From NCBI RefSeq assembly GCF_002916655.1, contig NZ_PPSM01000004.1:1-64000 (forward strand): 64,000 nucleotides of DNA, read 5' to 3'. The DNA is from Novosphingobium sp. HII-3. Lineage in GTDB: Bacteria > Pseudomonadota > Alphaproteobacteria > Sphingomonadales > Sphingomonadaceae. Below the pieces are notes generated by a model. That model ran no database searches and was not told the DNA's origin. It saw only the letters and a program-made list of their open reading frames with translations. The translations under genes and the position numbers were made by a program. Below, piece after piece: positions 51,553-59,755 of the stretch; positions within the stretch are counted from its first letter, which is position 1, and every line of letters begins with the position of its first letter.

Positions 51553-51888
51553 ATGAACAACGTCCAACTCGTCGGTCGCCTTGCCAAGGACCCCATCGCT
51601 CGCGATCGCGGAGACACCCGCATCACCGAACTCACCCTCGTGACCGAACGCCCCCGCATCCGCGACGGAAAGGTCCAGAAGGACCCCGAGACCGGCTACC
51701 CCATCAAGGACGCCGAGTTCCACAAGATCACCATCTTCAACGGCATGGGAATGGGCGTGCGCAACCACAAGGAAAAGGGCGACCTCCTCGCCGTGACCGG
51801 CCGCATCCACTACACCCGATGGACCGATAACGAAGGCCAGACGCGCTACGGCTGCGAGATCATCGCCGAAGACGTCGAGTTCATCTGA
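51553..51888 (+). CDS. ssb: Single-stranded DNA-binding protein, OB-fold
   Basis: The 111-residue protein begins MNNVQLVGRLAKDPIARDRG and has the SSB OB-fold pattern (ITELTLVTERP, FHKITIFNGMG, GDLLAVTGRIHYTRW). It lacks the usual acidic C-terminal tail of housekeeping SSB and ends at DVEFI, so it would coat DNA without recruiting SSB partners. Plasmid SSB-like proteins protect the entering single strand. Confidence 0.85.
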   Translation: MNNVQLVGRLAKDPIARDRGDTRITELTLVTERPRIRDGKVQKDPETGYPIKDAEFHKITIFNGMGMGVRNHKEKGDLLAVTGRIHYTRWTDNEGQTRYGCEIIAEDVEFI

Positions 51889-51898
51889 ACCCCAGCGA

Positions 51899-51927
51899 GG
51901 GCGGCGCACCGCGCCGCCCTTCCTCTT
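51899..51927 (+). terminator. GC-rich hairpin after ssb
   Basis: GGGCGGCGC and GCGCCGCCC form a perfect 9-bp stem with loop ACC, followed by TTCCTCTTCT. The T-rich but interrupted tail makes it a weak terminator or attenuator between ssb and the next gene. Confidence 0.5.
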
Positions 51928-51950
51928 CTCGGGCAAGGGAGTTCCCCGCC

Positions 51951-52217
51951 ATGAAGGACTTCGCCATCACCGCGCAGCGCAACATCGATCGCGCAACGCA
52001 CCAGCTCCACGCGCTGGAACGCTACGCCGAACGCCGCGATCAGCTGCTCGGAACCCTCGACCTTGGCTCCCTCGAGCCGACCCAGCTCTGCCGCATCTTC
52101 GGTGAGGACGAGGAAATCAGCGAAGCCCTCGCCTGGGGACAGCTCTACATAGCCCATCTCGCCCAAATGGAAGCCTTGGGCCTATCGCTCAGCACCCAGA
52201 TTCCCCTCGCCGCTTAG
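51951..52217 (+). CDS. Unknown small helical protein
   Basis: The 88-residue product (MKDFAITAQRNIDRATHQLH and on) is all helical and soluble. AAGGGAG lies ahead of the start, and ssb is 62 bp upstream. No family is recognised; it may be part of the ssb unit. Confidence 0.6.
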   Translation: MKDFAITAQRNIDRATHQLHALERYAERRDQLLGTLDLGSLEPTQLCRIFGEDEEISEALAWGQLYIAHLAQMEALGLSLSTQIPLAA

Positions 52218-52310
52218 CAAGTTCTCGCAGCGCAACTATGCCGGCGCCAGGGCTTCGCCTTGGCGCCTCCTGCTGTTACCCCTGATGCACAAAAAACGCC
52301 GGGGGAGTCG

Positions 52311-52754
52311 ATGAGCCGAGAAAGCAACAAGGAATCCGGATCCGGCGAAATCGAGGTGCAAATCAAAAATCCAGACCTCATCGTCAATCTTGAGGCAGAC
52401 TACAGCTTAGAGCCGGAGGAGTTCATTGAGGTCAAGATGCTGGGTCGTTCCGAGGATCTAGAGACACCACTCCCGATCGCCATTACTTTCTACGTCGCCC
52501 CCAAAGACGCCGCTCCTGCCCAGGAGGAACTGCTCCTGCGTCTTCCCAAGACAGAACAGGAGCGTGATTCCAAGATCGGATGCCGTATCGCGATCTCCCG
52601 CCTGGCCATGCAGGCCTTGCTAGCGATCGTCTCCTCAGGCCACCGACGAACCTTCAATTTCGCCGCCGTCAATGATCCGAAGGGACGAGGATTGCTGATC
52701 GAGAATTTCGAGTTCTACCTCGATCCAAAGCCAGAACCCCGCAGTATCCACTGA
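52311..52754 (+). CDS. Unknown protein
   Basis: The start at 52311 has GGGGGAG just upstream. The 147-residue soluble, acidic protein has alternating strand patterns (IEVQIKNPDLIVNLEADYSL, RRTFNFAAVNDPKGRGLLI). No family is recognised. Confidence 0.55.
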   Translation: MSRESNKESGSGEIEVQIKNPDLIVNLEADYSLEPEEFIEVKMLGRSEDLETPLPIAITFYVAPKDAAPAQEELLLRLPKTEQERDSKIGCRIAISRLAMQALLAIVSSGHRRTFNFAAVNDPKGRGLLIENFEFYLDPKPEPRSIH

Positions 52755-53338
52755 ACAGCTGGTGCGTAAACCCGGCACGAACGCGAAAAAGGGGCCCGCT
52801 GCTCGAACAGCGGAACCCCCGGAAAGATCTAGGATCAGACACTCCTGATCTCCTTCATCCCGCCAGTCTTGTCAACGTAGGAGCGGCCTTGTTCACAGCC
52901 GCATCCCGCCAGCGGGACCGGGCTCTATTCCGCTAGGGCCTCTTCGCATTGCCGGCAGTCGCCGGCGCGCTCGATGCCCAAGCTCCACCGAGCCCCGCGA
53001 TGCGGGTCTCGGCCCTGACGGGTAACGATCCCTTGCGGAAGGCGGCCGCGCCCGGAATCGCGGCGCAAACCGCACCCTAGGGCGTGAGGGCGCGGGGAAA
53101 CCTCAATTCTAAAATATTCTCACACTGTAGGCCAAGTTTGGCACGCGGGGCTTGGCGTCCGTCAAGGATCCGCGGTCCCCCAATTTTCACGACACCCCTC
53201 CGCTCCGCTCCAGGGCGCCGAGAAAATCGGCTCCCCCACGGCCCGCTGCGCGGCGGCCTCCGGCCGTCCCTGACCTCCTGATCCCCGGTGCCTGATGATG
53301 GGGGTCATCAAGAGGATGACAGGAAAATGGAGGTTTAC
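52755..53338. other. Gene-free stretch upstream of the DUF2493 gene
   Basis: These 584 bp hold no supported gene. A CCGCTG/CAGCGG hairpin lies near 52797-52815. A short AT-rich patch (CTAAAATATTCTCACACT, near 53109-53126) stands out in GC-rich surroundings and could hold a promoter for the DUF2493 gene. Other features are GC-rich inverted stretches. Confidence 0.45.
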
Positions 53339-54337
53339 ATGAACAAGTTCACCAACTTCGCTGACCTCGCAGCCACCCTCGCCGCTGACCGCGCTACACG
53401 CTCCGACGACGCCCACGAGCAGAGCTACGACGGTGCTTTCATCGAGCACTCCGAGCTCGCCAAGCTGAGCGTCATGGACGAGCCGATGGCGACCGAGATG
53501 CCCGATCCGGACATGGCTCGCGCCGCCGTTGAACTCGCCGTCGGAACGATCTTCGACGTCTTCCGCGACACCCGCATGGAAGAGTTCGCGCAGCAGATCG
53601 TCTGGGGGTTCGTGAACTCCTTCCACATGACCGCCCGCATCGCCGAAGGCCGCGAGGACGACGCCGCCAAGAAGCTGGGTGAACTCGCCCGCAACTACGA
53701 TCCCTCGGAGATCCACGCGGTTGAGATGGAAGAGACGCAGCTGCTCTGCCAGACCCTGCAGGGATGCCGCGAGGCTCTCGAGGCCATGCGCGACCACGCT
53801 TCGGCCGTCTACCACGTCGAGACCGGAAAGCCCTTCACCGCCACGCGCGGGTCGCAGGTCGCACGCACCGGGGTCACCGCCTCGCAGATCGCGGCGCGCG
53901 ACTTCCTCGCCGCCCGCAATCGCCAGCGCAACGAGGAGCACGCTCCCACCGGTCCGATGGTTGTCGTGTCCGGTGGTCAAGTCTGGCATGACCACGAGAT
54001 GCTCTGGGACATCCTCGACGACATCAAGGCCCGGGTCCCCGAGATGGTGCTGGCCACGACCGGGATGCGCAAGGGCGTCGACGCTATCGCCACGTCATGG
54101 GCTCAAGCGCGCAAGGTCAAGGTGATCAGCTTCATCCCCAAGATGAAAGAACTCGGCAACCGCGCGCCCTTCCTGCGCAACGAGAACCTGGTCAAGCTGC
54201 GGCCGGTCGAGGCCATCGTCTGCGAAGGTTCGGGCATCCAGTCCAACCTCGCGCAGCGCCTCCGTCAAGCGGGGGTGCCGCTGCACATCCGCCGCATCGC
54301 CGATCAACGCGCCGCACAGCGCACCCAACGGGCGTAA
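53339..54337 (+). CDS. DUF2493 (SLOG/YspA-type) protein
   Basis: The start at 53339 is set by GGAGG six bases upstream. The 332-residue protein has a helical N-terminal region (about 1-190) and a C-terminal DUF2493 domain of the SLOG superfamily (VVVSGGQVWHDHEMLW, LATTGMRKGVDAIA, RNENLVKL). SLOG folds bind nucleotides or nucleotide-derived ligands. On alphaproteobacterial plasmids these genes lie near DUF736 and ParB-like genes; the role is unknown. Confidence 0.85.
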   Translation: MNKFTNFADLAATLAADRATRSDDAHEQSYDGAFIEHSELAKLSVMDEPMATEMPDPDMARAAVELAVGTIFDVFRDTRMEEFAQQIVWGFVNSFHMTARIAEGREDDAAKKLGELARNYDPSEIHAVEMEETQLLCQTLQGCREALEAMRDHASAVYHVETGKPFTATRGSQVARTGVTASQIAARDFLAARNRQRNEEHAPTGPMVVVSGGQVWHDHEMLWDILDDIKARVPEMVLATTGMRKGVDAIATSWAQARKVKVISFIPKMKELGNRAPFLRNENLVKLRPVEAIVCEGSGIQSNLAQRLRQAGVPLHIRRIADQRAAQRTQRA

Positions 54338-54475
54338 GCGCCCATCGGGAGGCTCGGGCATCCGCCCGGGCCTCCCTCCTTCTTTCTGTCACGCTACAGC
54401 GCGGCTCAGGGGCATCGAACCCCTTCGCCGCGATCGCGACATGCCCTCAGGGCAGATCGCTCGCAATCCGCACGG

Positions 54476-55497
54476 ACAGTGGCCGGCGCGGCAGTCCCGC
54501 GCTCGCTGCCGCCCCTTCGGGCGTCTCGCTACGCGCGGTCTGCCTTGCCGGATCACGGCATCGCCGGATGGGCTTGCACCGGCCCGCCGTCGCGGCCCTG
54601 GTGCATCGCCCCGGCTCGCCTGCGGTGCGCGATACGCCAGGTCGCCCGCATGAGGTGAGGGCAGTGGCCGGCGCGTCAGTCCCGCGCTCGCTGCCGCCCC
54701 TTCGGGCGTCTCGCTGCGCGCGGTCTGCCTTGCCGGGTCACGGCCTCGCCGGATGGGCTTGCACCGGCCCGCCGTCGCGGTCCTGGTGCATCGCCCCGGC
54801 TCGCCTGCGATGCGCTTTACGCGAGGTCGGCCGCATGGGGTGAGGGCAGTGGCCGGCGCGTCAGTCCCGCGCTCGCTGCCGCCCCTTCGGGCGTCTCGCT
54901 TCGCACGGTCTGCCTTGCCGGATCACGGCATCGCCGGATGGGCTTGCACCGGCCCGCCGTCGCGGTCCTGGTGCATCGCCCCGGCTCGCCTGCGATGCGC
55001 TTTACGAGAGGTCGGCCGCATGGGGTGAGGGCAGTGGCCGGCGCGTCAGTCCCGCGTTCGCTGCCGCCCCTTCGGGCGTCTCGCTTCGCACGGTCTGCCT
55101 TGCCGGATCACGGCCTCGCCGGATGGGCTTGCACCGGCCCGCCGTCGCGGTCCTGGTGCATCGCCCCGGCTCGCCTGCGATGCGCTTTACGAGAGGTCGG
55201 CCGCATGGGGTGAGGGCAGTGGCCGGCGCGTCAGTCCCGCGCTCGCTGCCGCCCATTCGGGCGTCTCGCTTCGCACGGTCTGCCTTGCCGGGTCACGGCC
55301 TCGCCGGATGGGCTTGCACCGGCCCGCCGTCGCGGTCCTGGTGCATCGCCCCGGCTCGCCTGCGATCCGCTTTACGAGAGGTCGGCCGCATGGGGTGAGG
55401 GCAGTGGCCGGCGCGTCAGTCCCGCGCTCGCTGCCGCCCATTCGGGCGTCTCGCTTCGCGCGGTCTGCCTTGCCGGGTCACGGCCTCGCCGGATGGA
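54476..55497. repeat. Six tandem copies of a 185-bp GC-rich unit
   Basis: Units begin (GCAGTGGCCGGCGCG) at about 54476, 54661, 54846, 55031, 55216 and 55401, exactly 185 bp apart; the last is cut at about 55497. Copies 3-6 are almost identical, copy 1 is the most diverged. Since 185 is not a multiple of three, no protein can read through all copies in phase, and the short frames seen inside are by-products. The array lies between the DUF2493 gene and the gene at 55619, in a 1281-bp gene-free stretch. Confidence 0.92.
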
Positions 55498-55567
55498 CCT
55501 GAGGACCACTTACCAGAGCCAACCGGCATCGCCTTGGTGGGCAATTAGCAGCGGCACAAGATGCCGC

Positions 55568-55618
55568 GAAAAGAGAGGAGGGAGGTGAAGGGGCAGGCTT
55601 TCAGATGGAGAGAGAGCA
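55568..55618 (+). promoter_or_regulatory. Polypurine-hairpin leader 9
   Basis: The purine tract GAAAAGAGAGGAGGGAGGTG (from about 55568) is followed by GCTTTC (55597-55602) facing GAGAGC (55612-55617) with one G-U pair. The loop holds the Shine-Dalgarno GGAG, right before ATG 55619. Confidence 0.6.
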
Positions 55619-56182
55619 ATGCCCACTGTCTTCCGCATTATCGACACCCAGACGCGGCTTCACACAAGCCCCGTTGAACTCAACGCACGTGAGCTCGCGA
55701 AGCTTCGCTTTCTCTTTCAGTCCGCCGGTCACTTTGTCGAGGTTGAGGAGGGAGAGTCCGAAGGGACAGCACTGAACTTCGAGGTCAATGCAAACGGCAT
55801 AGCGTTGGCCAGATTCGCGACAGTCTTCCCCGATCGCGACGACATTCTGTCCGTGGTCGAGGAAGCCCAATTCCTTGGCAGATCGTTGCGCGTTGCGCGC
55901 TCACCTCAGGACCCTGAGGTAACTCTCCATGTCAGCCAACATATCACCCTCTCGCCGGACATTCTGCTTTCAAGGAAGCAAGCTCGAGCGGTCGTGGATT
56001 GCATCGGAGATACGCCAAGCGATGAAGGCACGATCTCGCTAGATCGGCTCCGCAGTGCTCTACGGGACGTCTCATGTCATCGACGGTTCGAGGCGGCGAG
56101 GATTGAGCATATCCACGAGTATCTGGTGCGTCTAGCGGCAACGGATTGCGGTGAACAATTTCCCTACCTGGAGTGGGCTTAA
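55619..56182 (+). CDS. Unknown protein
   Basis: The 187-residue soluble protein has a mixed alpha/beta N-terminal half and a helical C-terminus (RFEAARIEHIHEYLVRLAAT). It is the last gene with the polypurine leader. A strong terminator follows. No family is recognised. Confidence 0.6.
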   Translation: MPTVFRIIDTQTRLHTSPVELNARELAKLRFLFQSAGHFVEVEEGESEGTALNFEVNANGIALARFATVFPDRDDILSVVEEAQFLGRSLRVARSPQDPEVTLHVSQHITLSPDILLSRKQARAVVDCIGDTPSDEGTISLDRLRSALRDVSCHRRFEAARIEHIHEYLVRLAATDCGEQFPYLEWA

Positions 56183-56208
56183 AGCCTCCATCCACTCCAC
56201 CAACTGAG

Positions 56209-56245
56209 AAGGGCGCTGGAAGCAAGCTTCCGGCGCCCTTTTTTT
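56209..56245 (+). terminator. Rho-independent terminator, likely bidirectional
   Basis: GGGCGCTGGAAGC (56211-56223) pairs with GCTTCCGGCGCCC (56226-56238), with one G-U pair and almost no loop. It is followed by seven T residues. It separates the plus-strand gene from the convergent gene at 56263-56517. Confidence 0.9.
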
Positions 56246-56262
56246 GCCTTCTGCTCTCGCGC

Positions 56263-56517
56263 TCAGGCTGGTTCTGCTTGTGCCTTCTCCGGCGCACCAA
56301 CAGACGCAGATTGCAGAGCCTCTAGCGCCCGCTTCGTCCCCAGATCGACCGCACATTTCAGGAGGGCAATTGCCTTCTCCGGGGACACCTTTTTCACCAA
56401 CCTTTGGAGCTCCCGTTCCACCTCCTCGCGCTCCATTTCTTCAAGGCGTTTCCGACGCTCCTCTAGCTCAGCCTCGGCCTGCTTCAGGGCAGCGCGTTCA
56501 CGTTCAATCTTCGACAT
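56263..56517 (-). CDS. Small coiled-coil protein
   Basis: The 84-residue product has residues 3-45 made of charged heptads (ERERAALKQAEAELEERRKR), a clear coiled coil, followed by a helix with AIALLKCAVDLGTKRALEAL. Small proteins of this kind occur beside mobilisation genes of sphingomonad plasmids. An accessory role in relaxosome formation is possible but not shown. Confidence 0.65.
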   Translation of the reverse strand: MSKIERERAALKQAEAELEERRKRLEEMEREEVERELQRLVKKVSPEKAIALLKCAVDLGTKRALEALQSASVGAPEKAQAEPA

Positions 56518-56816
56518 AGAGAGAGCCTTCCGTCACTACAAATTCAGGACGGATAATTGCTCAATTCAGCCACCAGATCGACCCCGAAATTATCTCCGCT
56601 TAGTGAGCTCAAAGACCCCTACGGTTTCAGCATCGAAAGGCCGAGCGTTAGCCGGTACTCGCCCATGCGAAACAACAGTGACCCTTCGATGCTCTGGACC
56701 ATTGGAGCGTTCAGCCTATCGGCTGACCTGGTCCCACAGGGAGCCGAGCCAGACGCAAGAACACCCATTCGGCTTACAGAACCAGGAGGGGCTTTCAGTC
56801 CCTATTTTTTGCACAC

Positions 56817-56912
56817 CCTACACGGCAAGCCGTAGGTCTAAGTCGTTGATATTAAAGCGTCACCATATGAAACCGCTGGTTTCATATGGTGACAGGTTCA
56901 TTCTAGAATGAA
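56817..56912. other. Palindrome cluster, candidate oriT or relaxosome site
   Basis: Three inverted repeats lie within 96 bp. The first is CCTACACGGC with GCCGTAGG (56817-56836). The second is a perfect 16-bp-arm palindrome, GTCACCATATGAAACC with its complement around GCT (56859-56893). The third is the perfect 16-mer TTCATTCTAGAATGAA (56897-56912). They sit 130-220 bp before a TrwA-like RHH gene followed by the coupling-protein and relaxase genes, the same order as at R388 oriT. The rest of 56518-57039 has no supported gene. Confidence 0.55.
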
Positions 56913-57039
56913 ATGCCGAGCAAAATCAGTGGTCTAGCTGGTTTCGTTTGACGACGCATAGCGGGTAGACAGTGCACTCAGCACCCCCTAGAATAATCAC
57001 GCGATAACCGAACCAGACTCCGCACCATTGGAGTTTGGT

Positions 57040-57336
57040 ATGAAGTCAGTAACTGAAAGCCAGCAACTCAGCGTACGCGTTGCGCCCGAGTTGGCGCGCC
57101 TCGTAGACGAGGTCGCTGCCGCGCGAATGTGCGACCGGTCAGATGCCGTGCGCCATATCATTCTTGTCGGCGCACCACTTGTTCTCAAAGCTCGAAACGT
57201 AAATGTCGATCGCCTACTTCAAGGCCTCGAAATTCTCGTGATCGATTGCCTCAGGCGGGCTGAGGAAAGCAACCCGAAAGACGTCGAGCTCCTGGTCAAG
57301 GCTGCCTCCACAAACGTGGAGACATTCCATGTCTGA
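57040..57336 (+). CDS. RHH relaxosome accessory protein (TrwA/TraY-like)
   Basis: The start at ATG 57040 has GGAG six bases upstream; an upstream TTG at 57028 is less likely. The product is 98 residues with an N-terminal RHH region (QLSVRVAPELARLVDEVAAA, CDRSDAVRHIILVGAP) and a helical tail. It is the first gene of the relaxase operon and overlaps traD. In R388 the equivalent TrwA binds oriT and represses the operon; a similar task is inferred. Confidence 0.75.
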   Translation: MKSVTESQQLSVRVAPELARLVDEVAAARMCDRSDAVRHIILVGAPLVLKARNVNVDRLLQGLEILVIDCLRRAEESNPKDVELLVKAASTNVETFHV

Positions 57337-59752
57337 CAAGGACATCCGCTTCAGCAAAAAAGCGGCTACGCTCGAGCACCACTCCGCTCGCGGAAAGGTG
57401 GTCCGAAACTCGGGCAATTTCACTCGCGGATCTCAGTTATTCTCCCACCAGATTGCGATGACCTGGGCGGGCGTGCGTGTCCCGTTGATGACGTGGGTCG
57501 GGACCTCCGTTGTCCTCCTTTCCGTGGTCTCGTTCTTCTATTTCGCCGAGCATGAAATCCAGCTCGTGCTGATGAGAATTTATGCGGAATTGTGGAACTG
57601 GGTGGCGCTCAATCCAAGCAAGCAGGTCCACCTAACGCTACCCGATAGTTCGGTGGTCGTAGGGCGGATGTCGTGGGTGCCATACCACTCGGCTGTGGTT
57701 GACGCTTGGGACAAGTTTATGCGCCTGCTTCTGGCCTCAGGGCTGGGGTCGGTTTTCATCTGCGCCCCTCTGACCCTTTGGTTCATCGACTACTCGAAAA
57801 AGCGGGGGAAGGAGATCCTGACCGAGCGGCATGAGCGCGGTGCGTTGCTCGTTTCCAGGGATGAACTAGCCGAGGCGATCGGTACTCATAATCGGGCCGA
57901 GTTCCGAAAGGAGTGCGCGGATAGAGACCCACCTGCAATACCGGAGAAGGTTCTCAAATTGCCGATAGCCGAACGCGTGAGCGAGGGCTTCCACGTTCCC
58001 TACCGTCTCGCGACTATCCCCTATCCCTGGCGCCTCGAGCAGAGCCACGCGATGTTCATCGGTACGACCGGCGCGGGCAAGACAACCGAGCTTAAAAAGC
58101 TTGTCACGCAGGCCCGTGCCCGCGGGCACCGGTGCGTCATCTTCGATCTCACCGGAAGCTTTGTGGAAAGCTTTTACAACCCCAAGACCGACACGATCCT
58201 TAACACGATGGATAAGCGGTGCAAGCCGTGGACGATCTTCTCGGATTGCGACAACTACGCTGAGTTTCTGTCGGCTTCGGAAGCGCTCGTTCCGGGCGGT
58301 CATAACTCCGAGGACGACTTCTGGCAGAAAGCCGCGCGAACCCTCTTTGTCGAGATGTGCATGAAGCTCATCCAGAAGGGTGCGACCAGCAATGGTGCCC
58401 TGGCCTATCACCTCATGCAGGCGGACCTCAAGAAGATCAGCGAAGAGCTCGAGAACACGGTCGCTGCGCCGCTTGTCGCAACCCAGGCGGCCAAGATGGC
58501 TGAATCAATTCGGGCGACCTTCAATACCCATGCGAATGCCTTGCGCTTTCTGCCAGATCCGATGCCGGGTGAAGAGGGCTTCTCGATCAACCGATGGATG
58601 GCCCAGGAAGGCGACGAGGGGGCCATCCTGTTCATCACCTCCAGCCACCCCGATCTCGTTCTGAACAGGCCCCTCTTGACCCTTTGGATGGACCTTGCGG
58701 TGAACGCACTCTTCCGGATCGGCCGCACCCGCAATGTACGCACCTGGTTCCTACTGGATGAGGTCCATGCGCTACATCGTCTGCCGGCGATCGAGCACGG
58801 CTTACAGACTGCGCGGGCCGTTGGCGGTGCCTTCGTTCTGGGCATCCACTCCTTCGGGAAATTGGCTGAGACCTATGGCGAGAATGGCGCCATCAACCTT
58901 GGCTCGTTGGCTCGCACCAAGCTCATCCTGACGACGTCCGACATCGAGACCGCGAAGCGCTGTTCGGACTTCATCGGCAGCCGAGAGGTCCGCCAGATGG
59001 ATGAGGCCTACAGCTACGGTTACAACAACTCCCGCGACGCCTCCACGATCACGCCGCGCAAGGAAGTGCAGCACCTGGTCATGCCCGATGACATCAAGGA
59101 GCTGCCCTCTCTGCATGGCTTCGTAAAGTTCCCCGATGGTTTCCCCGCAGCCAAGATCAAGCTGAGCTGGGTCAACTATCCCAAGGTCGCGGAAGGCTTC
59201 GTCCGCGTCACCAAGATGCGTGCTTCGGATTATACCCCGGATGAGGACGGCACAGACGCCAAGGGCGAGGAGGGACGTGAGACTGATGGTCCCGATAATG
59301 AGCCCCAGCAGGTACGGGATCTCGGCAAGCGACAGGAACATTCCGAGCAGGAGCACGACCAGGATCGTAGCGAGGCTGAAGAGAGCGCAGAGGCCCTTCG
59401 CAGCGCGTTTCCACAATCGACGGTGCGGACAGATGGCGGCCCCACGGGTCCTGCGCCAAACGGTAGTGCTGAGCAGACACTTCCCGAAGCCAAATCCTGG
59501 CTTGGCGGTCTCACGTCAGCTCGGTCGGACAACCCAGAAGGTAGAACCGATTCTGAGCGGGAGCAGCGGGGCAATACTGATGCGCAGCGCCTCCAGAATG
59601 CGGACCAGCGCAAGACGAGTGATCGCCCAAACTCCCGGAAGGACGAGCAGGAAAGTCTCATCGCCAGAGAGGAGCGGCAGGGCATCGGCCTTGAGGAAGA
59701 AGAGCATCGCCGAGACCGCGATGCCGGCGATGATTTCGGGATGGAGATGTAA
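57329..59752 (+). CDS. traD: TraD-type coupling protein (T4CP)
   Basis: The 807-residue VirD4-family ATPase links the relaxosome to the secretion channel. Two N-terminal transmembrane segments lie near residues 52-75 and 130-152. Walker A GTTGAGKT is at about residue 245, and Walker B (WFLLDEVHAL) is near residue 475. The C-terminal 170 residues are highly charged, low complexity and probably disordered, a tail of the kind that contacts the relaxosome in F TraD. It overlaps the RHH gene and is 3 bp from traI. Confidence 0.95.
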   Translation: MSDKDIRFSKKAATLEHHSARGKVVRNSGNFTRGSQLFSHQIAMTWAGVRVPLMTWVGTSVVLLSVVSFFYFAEHEIQLVLMRIYAELWNWVALNPSKQVHLTLPDSSVVVGRMSWVPYHSAVVDAWDKFMRLLLASGLGSVFICAPLTLWFIDYSKKRGKEILTERHERGALLVSRDELAEAIGTHNRAEFRKECADRDPPAIPEKVLKLPIAERVSEGFHVPYRLATIPYPWRLEQSHAMFIGTTGAGKTTELKKLVTQARARGHRCVIFDLTGSFVESFYNPKTDTILNTMDKRCKPWTIFSDCDNYAEFLSASEALVPGGHNSEDDFWQKAARTLFVEMCMKLIQKGATSNGALAYHLMQADLKKISEELENTVAAPLVATQAAKMAESIRATFNTHANALRFLPDPMPGEEGFSINRWMAQEGDEGAILFITSSHPDLVLNRPLLTLWMDLAVNALFRIGRTRNVRTWFLLDEVHALHRLPAIEHGLQTARAVGGAFVLGIHSFGKLAETYGENGAINLGSLARTKLILTTSDIETAKRCSDFIGSREVRQMDEAYSYGYNNSRDASTITPRKEVQHLVMPDDIKELPSLHGFVKFPDGFPAAKIKLSWVNYPKVAEGFVRVTKMRASDYTPDEDGTDAKGEEGRETDGPDNEPQQVRDLGKRQEHSEQEHDQDRSEAEESAEALRSAFPQSTVRTDGGPTGPAPNGSAEQTLPEAKSWLGGLTSARSDNPEGRTDSEREQRGNTDAQRLQNADQRKTSDRPNSRKDEQESLIAREERQGIGLEEEEHRRDRDAGDDFGMEM

Positions 59753-59755
59753 ACC

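Noticed and set aside
51022..51936. Minus-strand 304-codon frame covering the ssb gene
   Set aside because: It overlaps a clear OB-fold SSB on the other strand and reads through non-coding GC-rich DNA with no ribosome site.
54476..55497. Tandem array as a CRISPR
   Set aside because: There are no short identical repeats with unique spacers and no cas genes; the whole 185-bp unit is repeated.
54753..55502. Series of similar 64-91-codon frames inside the tandem repeats
   Set aside because: They arise because the repeat has an ATG and a stop at fixed places. The unit length of 185 is not a multiple of three, there is no ribosome site, and the translation is low complexity.
56557..56835. 92-codon plus-strand frame before the palindromes
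   Set aside because: No good ribosome site, no recognisable motifs, and an overlapping second frame of similar quality; this is more likely non-coding DNA next to the candidate oriT.
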